The notes under the pieces were generated by a model. It saw only the letters and a program-made list of their open reading frames with translations, made no database searches and had not been told where the DNA came from. The translations under genes and the position numbers were made by a program. This document shows, piece after piece, positions 28,049-36,281 of a DNA stretch of 64,000 nucleotides; within the stretch, counting starts at the first letter, position 1; the number at the start of each line of letters is the position of its first letter. Source of the DNA: Spirochaetales bacterium (lineage in GTDB: Bacteria; Spirochaetota; Spirochaetia; SZUA-6; RPPD01). The DNA lies in assembly GCA_016934415.1 (NCBI GenBank), contig JAFGSW010000058.1, positions 103,044 through 167,043 of the forward strand, written 5' to 3'.

Positions 28049-29311
28049 CTATTTTTTAACCGCCGGGACGATGACGTCCTTGATGATGTTCAGCGCCTCG
28101 TCCATGTCCGCCTGCGTGAGTTGGGCCGAGATGGACATCCTGAACCGCCCGGTCTCGGCCGGGACGGCCGGGAAGGTGACCGGCTGCAGGAAGAGTCCGC
28201 GCTGCTGGATGCCGGCGGCAAGCTCGTAGAGGAGTTTGGAGTCCGGCCCGATGATGATCGGCATGACCTGGGATTCCGATTTCCCGATGTCGAGGCCCAT
28301 GTCGAGGATGTGTTTCCGCATGTAGGCGGTGTTGGCCTGGAGCTTGTCCCTGAGGGTCGAGTCGCGCGTCGCCACTTCGAGCGCCTTCATGAGCCCGGCC
28401 ACGGTGGACGGGGCGATGGCGCAGCTGAAGTTCCAGGGCGACGAGTAGCCGCGCAGGTAGCGGATGATGCGGGCGTTCGAGCAGATGAAGCCGCCCACGC
28501 CGCCGAAGGACTTGCTCAAGGTGCCGAAGGTCATCCCGACCTTGTGTTCCAGGTGGAAATGCTCGCCTACGCCCCGGCCGTTCTCGCCGAACATGAGCGT
28601 GGAATGCGCCTCGTCGAGGTAGAGCTGGACGCCGTACCGGTCGCAGAGCGCCACCACCTCGGGGAGCTTCACAAGGTCACCGTCCATGGAGTAGACGCCC
28701 TCCACGCAGACCAGGGTGCGCTTGCCCTTGCACTTCTCGAGCGTCTGCTCGAGCGAAGCCATGTCATTGTGCTTGAAGAAGTACATCTTCGCGCCGGAGA
28801 TGAGGCCGCCGTCGATCATGCTCCGGTGGCCCTTTTCGTCGATGACGATGCAGTCGCCTTTGCGCAAAATCCCCTGCAGGGCGCCCAGGTTGCCGCCGAA
28901 GCCGCTTGAGTAGAGGAGGCAGTCCTCCTTCTGCTTGAACTCGGCGAGCCGGCGGGCGAACTCGACGTGGAGGTCGAGGGTGCCGGACACCATGGGAGAG
29001 CCGGAGGAGCCGGTGCCGTACTTGTCGAGCGCCTCCTTGGCCGCCTGGATGACTTCCGGGTGGGTGGAGAGCCCCAGGTAGTTATAGGAGGTGAGGTTGA
29101 TGATGCGGCGCGCCTGGTCGTCGACGGCCGACTGAATTTTTGTGATGGTGCTCGGCGCGGACAGCATGGGTTGGCCGGCGAATTTAAAGCCGAAGCTGAC
29201 GAGGGGATGGGAGTACCATTCCTCGAAGTCGGCGGGGGGATCCAGCACGCTCTTCGAGTCGTTCTGGAAGAAGTCGAGCATGCTGTATTTGAGGAGCTGA
29301 TCTTTGTCCAT
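28049..29311 (-). CDS. alpha-oxoamine synthase (AONS/SPT-like, PLP enzyme)
   Basis: Family members join an acyl thioester to an amino acid with loss of CO2, giving an alpha-amino ketone (8-amino-7-oxononanoate, 3-ketosphinganine, aminobutyrate ketones). 420 residues. Landmarks: NYLGLSTHPEV, GTGSSGSPMVSG, H162 in DEKGHRS, D233 and H236 in LYLDEAHS, and the PLP lysine K267 in TFGTLSKSFGG. An N-terminal extension of about 45 residues precedes the fold, as in several lipid-making members. The ATG follows directly on the stop codon of the ACP gene, so an ACP-bound chain is the probable acyl donor. I infer that this enzyme releases the finished chain. Biotin synthesis is unlikely, since no bio genes are near. 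Confidence 0.9.
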   Translation of the reverse strand: MDKDQLLKYSMLDFFQNDSKSVLDPPADFEEWYSHPLVSFGFKFAGQPMLSAPSTITKIQSAVDDQARRIINLTSYNYLGLSTHPEVIQAAKEALDKYGTGSSGSPMVSGTLDLHVEFARRLAEFKQKEDCLLYSSGFGGNLGALQGILRKGDCIVIDEKGHRSMIDGGLISGAKMYFFKHNDMASLEQTLEKCKGKRTLVCVEGVYSMDGDLVKLPEVVALCDRYGVQLYLDEAHSTLMFGENGRGVGEHFHLEHKVGMTFGTLSKSFGGVGGFICSNARIIRYLRGYSSPWNFSCAIAPSTVAGLMKALEVATRDSTLRDKLQANTAYMRKHILDMGLDIGKSESQVMPIIIGPDSKLLYELAAGIQQRGLFLQPVTFPAVPAETGRFRMSISAQLTQADMDEALNIIKDVIVPAVKK

Positions 29312-29569
29312 TTACGCCTGCGGTGACTGGTTCATGTTCTGAACGAAGCGGTCCGCCAGCTGGTCGATGTTTTTGATGTCGGCGAGCTCGGCGCGGGGGA
29401 TCTTGATGTTGAGCTCCCGCATGGTGCAGGACACCACCTCGATGATGTCGAGCGAATTGGCGCCGTAGTCGGCCATCGATTTCATGGGATCGATGTCCTC
29501 GGCCTTGATGTCGTCGAGGTTTTCCACAATGTTCTTCTTGATGACGTCTATTACCTCTTGTTTCGTCAT
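29312..29569 (-). CDS. acyl carrier protein
   Basis: 85 residues, one ACP domain. Ser39 in DYGANSLDIIEVV is the site for phosphopantetheine. Helix 3 and the end (LNIKIPRAELADIKNIDQLADRFV) resemble free-standing ACPs of HMG-synthase (beta-branching) cassettes more than the housekeeping AcpP, whose usual motif is DSLDTVELV. Its stop touches the start of the alpha-oxoamine synthase. It should be activated by the Sfp-type transferase at 24.6 kb. It is preceded by AGGAGA at good spacing. Confidence 0.92.
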   Translation of the reverse strand: MTKQEVIDVIKKNIVENLDDIKAEDIDPMKSMADYGANSLDIIEVVSCTMRELNIKIPRAELADIKNIDQLADRFVQNMNQSPQA

Positions 29570-29758
29570 GTCGTTCTCCTGTTTTTTCGCCGCGTCCGAA
29601 CCGGCGGGAGCCGTCCGGCCCGCCGAGAGTCGTCCGCGCGCGATTTTATTCCCAATCGTGTCGATATTCGCCTGGATTGGATAATGACGTTCGATACCGA
29701 TTGCGGAATCGGGGGCTTCCCGAACCGGGCCTATTTTCCCAAGGAACCGGGGTCTTTG

Positions 29759-30565
29759 TCAATCCTGTTTTTGGGATCGGAAGTAGCGCTGCATGAGGTT
29801 GTCGCGGAAGGGCAGGCCCTTGTCCACGGTGACGACCTGGCCGTTCAGGGCGTCGAAGTAGCCGGAGCAGACGGCGAAAATCGCCCGGCCGCACTCCTCG
29901 GGCGAGACCACGATGTCCTCGGAAAGCCCCTCGCTCTTGATGAAGTCGAAGAATTTCCGGCCGAAGATGTCCATGAAGGAATCGGTCTTGACCATGCCGA
30001 AGCGGATGACGTTCACCCGCGACCCCTCCGGCTCCAGGTGGGTGGCGAGGTAGCGGCCGAAGAACTCGAGCAGTGACTTCGAGGCGGCCACGAAATCGTA
30101 GCCCGTGTAGAAGTGGTCGGGGCCGTCCGAGGACACCCCCACCACCGAGCGGGGGTATGATCCGAAGACTTCCTTGATCGCCCGGGTGTAGTCGATGATC
30201 GGCCAGGTCGAATAGTCGAGGGTTTTATAGAGCGTGCGCTTCCGGTACTCGGCGAGGGACGTGACGCGCGCGGAAAACCCGACATTGCTCACGAAAAAGT
30301 CGACGCGCGACTCCTTCTCCTTGATCGCCGCGAGGCAGGTCCGGGTGTCCTCTTCGATCGAGGCGTCGGCTTCGATGAGCACGGGCGGGATGAGCTTCTC
30401 CCGCTCGAATTTCCCCATGAGCTCCTTCCGGTCGGCCGAGCCCCACTTGTAGGTGAGGTACGTCTGAGCCCCGGCGCGGGCGAACTCGATCGCCGCCGCC
30501 AGCCCGATGCCCTTGGTGCCGCCCGTGATGAGGGCGGTTTTGTCTGAAAAATCGATCGTGATCAT
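29759..30565 (-). CDS. enoyl-ACP reductase of the SDR type (FabI/FabL-like)
   Basis: 268 residues, Rossmann fold with TGGTKGIGLAAAIEFA at the N-terminus. Ordinary ketoreductases of this superfamily have Tyr-x3-Lys; here the active site is Y156-x6-K163 (GYDFVAASKS), the spacing of FabI and FabL enoyl reductases. A GPDHFYTG segment replaces the usual serine strand, and VSNVGFSAR replaces the NNAG motif. I therefore call it an enoyl reductase, most like FabL, that saturates the chain. It stands between the ACP operon (189-base gap) and PksI-like gene (233-base gap with repeats). Confidence 0.75.
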   Translation of the reverse strand: MITIDFSDKTALITGGTKGIGLAAAIEFARAGAQTYLTYKWGSADRKELMGKFEREKLIPPVLIEADASIEEDTRTCLAAIKEKESRVDFFVSNVGFSARVTSLAEYRKRTLYKTLDYSTWPIIDYTRAIKEVFGSYPRSVVGVSSDGPDHFYTGYDFVAASKSLLEFFGRYLATHLEPEGSRVNVIRFGMVKTDSFMDIFGRKFFDFIKSEGLSEDIVVSPEECGRAIFAVCSGYFDALNGQVVTVDKGLPFRDNLMQRYFRSQKQD

Positions 30566-30594
30566 GATTTACTCCATATAATCTTCTTCAGGAA

Positions 30595-30792
30595 GGGAAC
30601 CACCCTTCGACTCGCGGAGGAAGCATTCAGCAACACAACCGCTTCATGATCCGCTTGCTCAGGGCAAGCTCACCTTGAGTTGTCTCAGATGACACGGAAG
30701 GGAAGGGGAGCGAAGAAAGCGGTAACTTCATTTGTTCCTTCACCCTATTCTTTATCCGTGTTATCCGTCTTATCCGTGCCTATCCGTGGTTC
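30595..30792. repeat. inverted-repeat region without gene
   Basis: GGGAACCAC (30595-30603) is mirrored by GTGGTTC (30786-30792), with ATCCGTG units on the right and the CCTTCGACTC ... GCTCAGGGCAAGCTC repeat on the left. It belongs to the same families as the elements at 7.3, 11.3, 26.8 and 33.7 kb. Confidence 0.5.
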
Positions 30793-30798
30793 TCCTCC

Positions 30799-31563
30799 CT
30801 ACTCCACGTAAAATTCTTTAATAATCGCCTTCGTCTCCGGGAAGGAGAACGACAGCTCGTGCATCAGGTCCTCCTGCAGGCGGGCGTCAATGAGGAGCTT
30901 TTTCTTGCGGGCGGCGAGGGCGCGCTTCAGGAGGCGGACCGCTTTGGGATTCTTTTCCGCGATCTGCAGGGCGATGTCGACCGCCTTGGGCAGGACCCGG
31001 GCGCGCGGCAGGATGTAATTGACGTTGGTGCCCCGCCCGACGAGCTCCCGGCCCTTGAAGCGCTTGGCGGTGTACATCATCTCGTTGGCGATGAAAGGGC
31101 CGACGAGCTCCGAAAGGAGGGTGGTGCAGCCCATTCCGGGCGTGAATCCCATGGACATGAAGACCGCCCCGTAACGACTCTCCTCCGCCGCCAGGACGAT
31201 ATCCGAGGCGCAGGCGATCATGAGCCCGCCGCCCACCGCGTGCCCCTCCATGGCGGCGACGGCGACGAAGGGCGCGGCGACCAGTTTTTCGCTGATCACA
31301 AGATCCTGCGTGGTGACATTGCCCTCGGCCAGGCCGACGAGAGCCTTCTTGTCCCCGCCGCCCGCGAAAACCTCGGGGAGCCCCTTGAGAACCACGACCG
31401 AAGGCGTCTGGCGTACGGAGAGCTCATCCAGGGCGGCGATGAGCTGGGCCGCGAACTCTTCCGAGAACACGTTTTTTCCGGCTGCGTCGTGCATTGAAAT
31501 GCAGGTGACGCCGCGGTCGTCCTTTTCGATGGACACCAGGGCGGGGGATGTTTTTTTCGCCAT
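30799..31563 (-). CDS. PksI-like enoyl-CoA hydratase family decarboxylase (ECH2)
   Basis: In beta-branching cassettes ECH2 decarboxylates the 3-methylglutaconyl-ACP intermediate. From ATG 31563 the protein has 254 residues. It has the crotonase oxyanion parts FAGGGDKKALV and GHAVGGGLMIACASDIVLAAEESRYG, followed by FMSMGFTPGMGCT, which closely follows the GFTPGMG motif known from PksI-type proteins. The C-terminal third (LMHELSFSFPETKAIIKEFY) also fits. The usual glutamates of a hydratase are not in place, in line with decarboxylation. Start is 2 bases after the ECH1 stop. Confidence 0.85.
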   Translation of the reverse strand: MAKKTSPALVSIEKDDRGVTCISMHDAAGKNVFSEEFAAQLIAALDELSVRQTPSVVVLKGLPEVFAGGGDKKALVGLAEGNVTTQDLVISEKLVAAPFVAVAAMEGHAVGGGLMIACASDIVLAAEESRYGAVFMSMGFTPGMGCTTLLSELVGPFIANEMMYTAKRFKGRELVGRGTNVNYILPRARVLPKAVDIALQIAEKNPKAVRLLKRALAARKKKLLIDARLQEDLMHELSFSFPETKAIIKEFYVE

Positions 31564-31565
31564 GT

Positions 31566-32393
31566 TCACTCCTTTCCGGTCAGGGGCCGCTGCGGTTTGA
31601 AGCGTTCGTACCAGGAGGGGAGCTCGCCTTCCAGGAATCCCTCGATCGCCTTTTGAGTTTCGGGCCTGCACAAAAGGTCGATGAGAGCGTCGCGGGTCAA
31701 TTTGAGCAGACTCCAGAATTTGACGTCGGCGATTTGGCCGGTGAGCGTTTTCGCCGCCTGGAGCGCGCGGGGAGAGGCGGCGAGGAGGCGCTTCAATGTA
31801 TCCTTCACCTTTTTCTCAAGCTCCGCGTCTTCGACGAGCTCGTCCAGCAGCCCCAGGCGCAGGGCCTCCGCCGCCTCGACTTTTTTCGCCGTGAGCACGA
31901 GGGCGCGGGCTTTCTGGAGCGTAAGCCGCGGACCCAGCAGAAAGGGGAGCACGTTGGCCGGCACGATGCCGAAAAGGACTTCGGCCATCTCAAAGGAGGC
32001 CCCGGTCGTGCCGATGACGACGTCGCAGGCCGATGCCAGGCCGACCCCGCCGGCCTTCACCTCGCCCCGGACGACGGCGACCACCGGACGGGACGAGGTG
32101 TGGATATTGAAAAGAAGATCGGTGTAGATCTCGACCGTTTCCCTGATGCGCTTCAGGTCCCAGCCCGAAACGCGCAGGGCCTCCAGGTCCATGCCGTGAC
32201 AGAAAACCGGCCCGTCGGAGCGAAGGAGGACGGCGCGGACTTCCGGCTGCTCGTCCGCTCCGACGATCGCGCGGTGGAGGGCGGAGAGGAGCTCGGGGTT
32301 GAGGCGGTTGCCCGCCCCGCTGCGGGCGAGGGTGACGACGAGGACCGAGGAATCGACGTAGGAGTCGACGGCGGCTGCCGCTTCGGCGGACAT
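31566..32393 (-). CDS. PksH-like enoyl-CoA hydratase family dehydratase (ECH1)
   Basis: In beta-branching cassettes ECH1 dehydrates the HMG-ACP intermediate. 275 residues. Markers: SDGPVFCHGMDLEAL (oxyanion strand, about 59-73), VVRGEVKAGGVGLASACDVVIGT, then the strongly PksH-like FEMAEVLFGIVPANVLPFLLGPRL. The region between the two is shorter than in true fatty-acid hydratases. It lies between HMG-synthase (4-base gap) and ECH2 (2-base gap), in the same order as in trans-AT polyketide loci. Confidence 0.85.
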   Translation of the reverse strand: MSAEAAAAVDSYVDSSVLVVTLARSGAGNRLNPELLSALHRAIVGADEQPEVRAVLLRSDGPVFCHGMDLEALRVSGWDLKRIRETVEIYTDLLFNIHTSSRPVVAVVRGEVKAGGVGLASACDVVIGTTGASFEMAEVLFGIVPANVLPFLLGPRLTLQKARALVLTAKKVEAAEALRLGLLDELVEDAELEKKVKDTLKRLLAASPRALQAAKTLTGQIADVKFWSLLKLTRDALIDLLCRPETQKAIEGFLEGELPSWYERFKPQRPLTGKE

Positions 32394-32397
32394 CGAT

Positions 32398-33627
32398 CTA
32401 GCTCCATTCGTAGGTGCGGTAGAAGTCTTTCACCCCGGCGAGGACGAGCCTTCCCCGGCCGCGGTAATGTTCGTCGTAGAGGCCGTTATGCGCGGCGCGA
32501 TCAGGAGTGAAATCCGGATTTTCGATGTACGACTCGCGGAGCTGTTCGAGCTTCTCGTATTCGGCCACCGGGAGCACGCGCCGGCGCGCGATCTCCGCGT
32601 CGAGCTTGCCGGCCTTGGCCAGTTCGACCGCGCCCCCCAGAATACGGCCGGAATAGAACTCGCCGACCGCGCCCGAGCCATAGGCGTAGAAGCCGATGCG
32701 GTCCCCGTCGGCGGGCGGGGTGTCTCCAGTGAGAATGCTCATGATTCCCGCGAAGTTGCTCGAGCCGTAGGTGCTGCCGGCCTGGCGCGAGTACTTGAGC
32801 GCGGGCCGCACGCGCCGGTCGAAATCGGCCTTGAGCTCGGGCCTGGGCTTGGGGCTGAAGAGGTTGGTGAGGGTGCGGTGCGCCTGGAAGGCCATGCCGG
32901 CGAACGGGGTGTGGTAGACGAGGAAGCGGAAATACGCATCGAAATCGACCTTCCCCCCCGCCGATTCAAGGTAGTCCCGGTAGGCGCCCTCGAGCGCGTC
33001 GAGGTAAGAATAGAGGCTCACCTCGTTGTTGCCCACCTCGTGCTTGGCCGAGGGGCGGAAGGTGTCGTAGGTGTCGAGCGTCCAGGTGCCTTTTTTCATC
33101 GTCTCGAACTCGACGAGCTTCGGTTGGTCGCTCACGAGCACCGCGGCGGACACGCCGCCCATGACGAACTCCTCCTTGAGGCCCAGGTGCATGCGCGAGA
33201 AGTCGGTGGAGATGACCAGCGCCTTTTTCCCGCGGTTGTGGCCGGAGGCGACGTAATTGACGGCGGTGTCGAGCGCGGCCACGCCCGAGTAGCAGGCGTG
33301 CTTGGTCTCGAAGTTCCTGACATTGGGCCCGAGCTTCAGGGCGCGGTGGATGTTGGTGCTGATCGGCTTGCCGAAATCCACCGAGCTCTCGGTGCCCACG
33401 ACGAGGAGGCCGATCGCGTCCCGGTCCTCCTCGGCAATAATCGGGACGGCGGCATTGGCCCCGAAGGTCACCGTGTCCTCCCAGGGCGGGAGGAGGGTCC
33501 GCCGGTCGATGAGGTAGTCGCTCACCACCTTATCGGGGTCCTTGTCCCGCGCCGCGGCCAGGTCGCGCATGTCGAGACACAGCGTCGACAGATAGAGATG
33601 AAGTTTTTCGATTCCCACTCGGTTCAT
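32398..33627 (-). CDS. HMG-CoA-synthase-like beta-branching enzyme (PksG type)
   Basis: Adds an acetyl group to the beta-keto carbon of an acyl-ACP, making an HMG-like branch. 409 residues. The catalytic triad of the family is present: E80 in VVGTESSVDFGKP, C112 in ETKHACYSGVAAL and H239 in VYHTPFAGMAFQAH. The ACYSG and HTPFAGM motifs fit PksG and its relatives better than mevalonate-pathway enzymes, and ECH1 and ECH2 follow directly. A complete HMGS-ECH1-ECH2 cassette without a modular polyketide synthase is unusual. A repeat element separates it from the ketoreductase gene. Confidence 0.93.
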   Translation of the reverse strand: MNRVGIEKLHLYLSTLCLDMRDLAAARDKDPDKVVSDYLIDRRTLLPPWEDTVTFGANAAVPIIAEEDRDAIGLLVVGTESSVDFGKPISTNIHRALKLGPNVRNFETKHACYSGVAALDTAVNYVASGHNRGKKALVISTDFSRMHLGLKEEFVMGGVSAAVLVSDQPKLVEFETMKKGTWTLDTYDTFRPSAKHEVGNNEVSLYSYLDALEGAYRDYLESAGGKVDFDAYFRFLVYHTPFAGMAFQAHRTLTNLFSPKPRPELKADFDRRVRPALKYSRQAGSTYGSSNFAGIMSILTGDTPPADGDRIGFYAYGSGAVGEFYSGRILGGAVELAKAGKLDAEIARRRVLPVAEYEKLEQLRESYIENPDFTPDRAAHNGLYDEHYRGRGRLVLAGVKDFYRTYEWS

Positions 33628-33687
33628 ATGCTTTTCACTCGTCCGGCCTGAACGCCGGCTCTCCTTTCAACTTGACTTGTAAAAAAA

Positions 33688-33818
33688 AACTACGGATGAA
33701 CGCGGATGGGGAAAGAGAAAGGAAAAACAGGCGACGCAAGTTCGTTCCCCGACTCATGCCTGTGCGTCTTCTTTCTTTCCTTCTCTTCATCCGCGTATAC
33801 CCGCGTCCTATCCGTAGT
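33688..33818. repeat. inverted-repeat element without cargo
   Basis: AACTACGGAT (33688-33697) and ATCCGTAGT (33810-33818) with inner CGCGGAT and ATCCGCG units, as in the element at 11.3 kb. Confidence 0.55.
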
Positions 33819-33829
33819 CTCTCTTCTCC

Positions 33830-34570
33830 TTACGGGACATAGGTCAGCCCGCCGGAGACGCGGATCACCTCGCCGTTGATGAAGCCGGCATCCGGCGTCG
33901 TCAGGTAGTGCACCAGGCTCGCGATTTCGCTCGCTTCACCGACGCGCTTCATCGGGCAATATTTCATCCAGATCTCGTGCAGTTTCTCCGACAAGTGGTC
34001 GCGGGTCATGGCGGTCTCCACGTAGCCGACGGTGACGATGTTCGTCGTGATTCCCTTGACCCCGTATTCCCGGGCCAGGGTCTTGGTGAGGCCGATGAGG
34101 CCGGATTTGGCGGCCGCGTAGTTGACCTGGCCGCTCGTACCGCCCTGCGCCAGGGAGGAGATGTTGACGATGCGGCCCGCCTTGTTCGAGAGAAGGTGCA
34201 TGAGGAAGCTCCTAATGACGAAGAAGGGGCCGGAGAGGTCCGTCCGGATCACCTCGTTCCACTCGTCGTCGGACATGAGGGCGGCGGCGTTGTTCCGAAC
34301 CACGGCCGCGTTGTTGACCACGGCGAATATGTCTCCGAAGTCGGCGATCGCCGTCTCGGCGACCGCTTCGATCGCCTTCGAATCCTTGACGTCGAGCTCG
34401 TAGGCCTTCACGACCGCCTTGGGATCGAGCGCCGCCGCCGCGGAGAGGACCTCTTCGGCCGCGGCTTTATTCGAGGCGTAGGTGAAGGCGCACCCGCATC
34501 CTTCCTTCACGAATTTTAGGACTATTTCGCGGCCGATGCCGCGCGATCCGCCCGTGACGAACGCATTCAT
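33830..34570 (-). CDS. 3-oxoacyl-ACP reductase (FabG type)
   Basis: Reduces the beta-keto group with NADPH. 246 residues, typical FabG length. TGGSRGIG at the N-terminus binds the cofactor; NNAAVV is the NNAG-like strand; the triad is S138, Y151 and K155 (NYAAAK). The C-terminal GFINGEVIRVSGGLTYVP fits FabG. It starts 8 bases after ketosynthase 2, so both are translated together. Confidence 0.9.
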   Translation of the reverse strand: MNAFVTGGSRGIGREIVLKFVKEGCGCAFTYASNKAAAEEVLSAAAALDPKAVVKAYELDVKDSKAIEAVAETAIADFGDIFAVVNNAAVVRNNAAALMSDDEWNEVIRTDLSGPFFVIRSFLMHLLSNKAGRIVNISSLAQGGTSGQVNYAAAKSGLIGLTKTLAREYGVKGITTNIVTVGYVETAMTRDHLSEKLHEIWMKYCPMKRVGEASEIASLVHYLTTPDAGFINGEVIRVSGGLTYVP

Positions 34571-34578
34571 GCGGTCTC

Positions 34579-35859
34579 CTATATTCTTTTAATCAGGGTG
34601 CAGCAGTTGATGCCGCCGAACCCGAAGCTGTTTTTGAGCATCAGGTCGATCGTATGCTCTTTGGCCTTGTTGGCGCAGATGTCGAGGTCGATCTCGGGGT
34701 CGGGACGGTCGATGTTGATGGTCGGGTGGAGAACGCCGTGCTCCATCTCGAGAAGCCCGGCGATCGTCTCCACGACGGGCGACGACCAGCAGACATGCCC
34801 GAGCATGCTCTTGGCGGCGTTGAGCTTGAGGTTTTTAGCATGGGAGCCGAAGGCGAGTTTGATCCCCTTGATCTCCTCGAGGTCGCCGGCCGGCGTGCCG
34901 GTGGCGTGGCAATTGACGTAGTCGATTTTATCCGGGGCCACGCCCGCGTCCTTGAGGAGGGCCTTGATCGTCCATTCCTGGGTGGCGCCCGAGGGGAGGG
35001 GCAGGTGGCAGGCGTTGGAGGTGGCGCGCACGCCGAGGAGCTCCCCGTAGATTTTCGCGCCGCGCTTATTAGCGTGCTCGTACTCTTCGAGGATCATGGT
35101 GCCGGCGCCGTGCGAATAGACGAAGCCGCAGCGGTCGCCGTCGAAGGGCCGGGAGGCCGCCTCGGGCCGGTTCTGGTACTCGGGCTTCACCACCACCGCG
35201 TTGATCACCACCGAGGCGTGGATGACCGGGGCGCTCATGTCGAAGAGGGCGCCGGTGACGACAGACACGTCGCATTCGCCGGAGACGATGTCGCGATAGC
35301 CGTCGCGTATGGCGAGGTTGCCGGAGGCGCAGGCCCCGCCGATGGTGAAGGTCGGGCCGCGCACGCCGAGTGTTTCGGAAATGACCGCCGGGATGTTCGG
35401 GTCGATACCCTCCACGCCGGAGAGCGGCTCGATGAACTCCGGCTCCTTCTGGAACTGGAGGCCGTTCTCGAAAATATAGCGCGAGTTCAGGTTGTGCCCG
35501 CCCACGAGCACGCTCGTGCGGAAGGGATCTTCCTGGGAACCGTACAGCCCCGCGTCGAGGTAGGCCTTGACGGCGGTGAGCATGGACACTTTTCCCGAAA
35601 AGGTGCCGGTTTTAAACAGCTTGCGCATCGCCTTGAACTTCGGCTCGCCGAGCTTCCCCTTGAGGGCGAGAAGGGCGGCCTGGCAGTCGTAGTCTCCCAA
35701 GTCCCCGCCGATTTTGCACTCGATGTTGGTCATGTCCAGGGATTTCCAGCGGACGATGCCGGATTTTCCCTTGATCAGGTTTTCGTAGAAATCCTTGAGG
35801 TTGTCCCCCAATGGGTTGATGGTGTCGATGCCGGTGATGACGACCCTGCGTTTTTCCAT
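34579..35859 (-). CDS. beta-ketoacyl-ACP synthase, ketosynthase 2
   Basis: Start ATG 35859 gives 426 residues and the expected N-terminus MEKRRVVITGIDTINPLGD; an open frame runs further upstream but looks non-coding. Active site complete: C177 in TIGGACASGN, H318 in NCHATGTPAGD and H355 in SMLGHVCWSS. The C177 neighbourhood (GGACASG) and the insert GHNLNSRYIFENGLQFQ differ from FabF and from ketosynthase 1. A cassette-type decarboxylating ketosynthase often has Ser in place of Cys; here Cys is kept, so it may still condense. First gene of the minus-strand operon, with FabG 8 bases on. Confidence 0.9.
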   Translation of the reverse strand: MEKRRVVITGIDTINPLGDNLKDFYENLIKGKSGIVRWKSLDMTNIECKIGGDLGDYDCQAALLALKGKLGEPKFKAMRKLFKTGTFSGKVSMLTAVKAYLDAGLYGSQEDPFRTSVLVGGHNLNSRYIFENGLQFQKEPEFIEPLSGVEGIDPNIPAVISETLGVRGPTFTIGGACASGNLAIRDGYRDIVSGECDVSVVTGALFDMSAPVIHASVVINAVVVKPEYQNRPEAASRPFDGDRCGFVYSHGAGTMILEEYEHANKRGAKIYGELLGVRATSNACHLPLPSGATQEWTIKALLKDAGVAPDKIDYVNCHATGTPAGDLEEIKGIKLAFGSHAKNLKLNAAKSMLGHVCWSSPVVETIAGLLEMEHGVLHPTINIDRPDPEIDLDICANKAKEHTIDLMLKNSFGFGGINCCTLIKRI

Positions 35860-36281
35860 TTTATGGCTCAATTCGTTCGTATTTTCCCGGGCGCGCTGCC
35901 CGCCTCGATTTTCGGGCGGGGCGACCTGTGATCTCGGGTGTTCGTGAACCGGGGTTTGAGGGCTCAGATGAACGGGCGATAAAATCCCGCGTTCGGTACT
36001 GAACGCCTCCCGGTACGGGCCGATGCCGCCGAAAACCAACGATTTTCGGCGATTCCGGTGAGAACGGCTCTCCGGCCCTCTCGGACCGGTGGACATGCCG
36101 CTCTCAAGAAGCGGAAAACCGCGTCATCCGGAACATGCCCGAAAAAGAATATTGATTTATATAATAATATCGCCAAAAAGACAAGGGGAAGACACGGCGG
36201 CCGGTACGGGCGTGCCCATCCGCGGTTCTCTTTTCTTTAGGCTTGATAGTACAATGGAGTGTGTGGTAGCATTACGCCGTC
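35860..36281. other. 422-base upstream region of the biosynthetic operon
   Basis: No gene is seen. The region contains the probable operon promoter at 36156-36184 and a long untranslated leader of about 290 bases with GC-rich short palindromes, in which I see no known riboswitch. Confidence 0.5.
36156..36184 (-). promoter_or_regulatory. probable promoter of the ketosynthase 2 operon
   Basis: TTGTCT (36184-36179), 17 bases, TATAAA (36161-36156) on the minus strand, in a local AT-rich patch. Confidence 0.5.

Noticed and set aside
28049..29311. The PLP enzyme as biotin gene bioF
   Set aside because: No other biotin genes are close, and it is coupled to an ACP and a dehydratase gene.
34579..35859. 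Ketosynthase 2 as a classical Cys-to-Ser decarboxylase of beta-branching cassettes
   Set aside because: The active-site residue is Cys (GGACASG) and both histidines are present, so a condensing role cannot be excluded.
35860..36096. N-terminal extension of ketosynthase 2 by 79 codons
   Set aside because: The extension is Pro/Arg/Ser rich with no domain; the family starts at MEKRRVVITG, and ATG 35859 fits.
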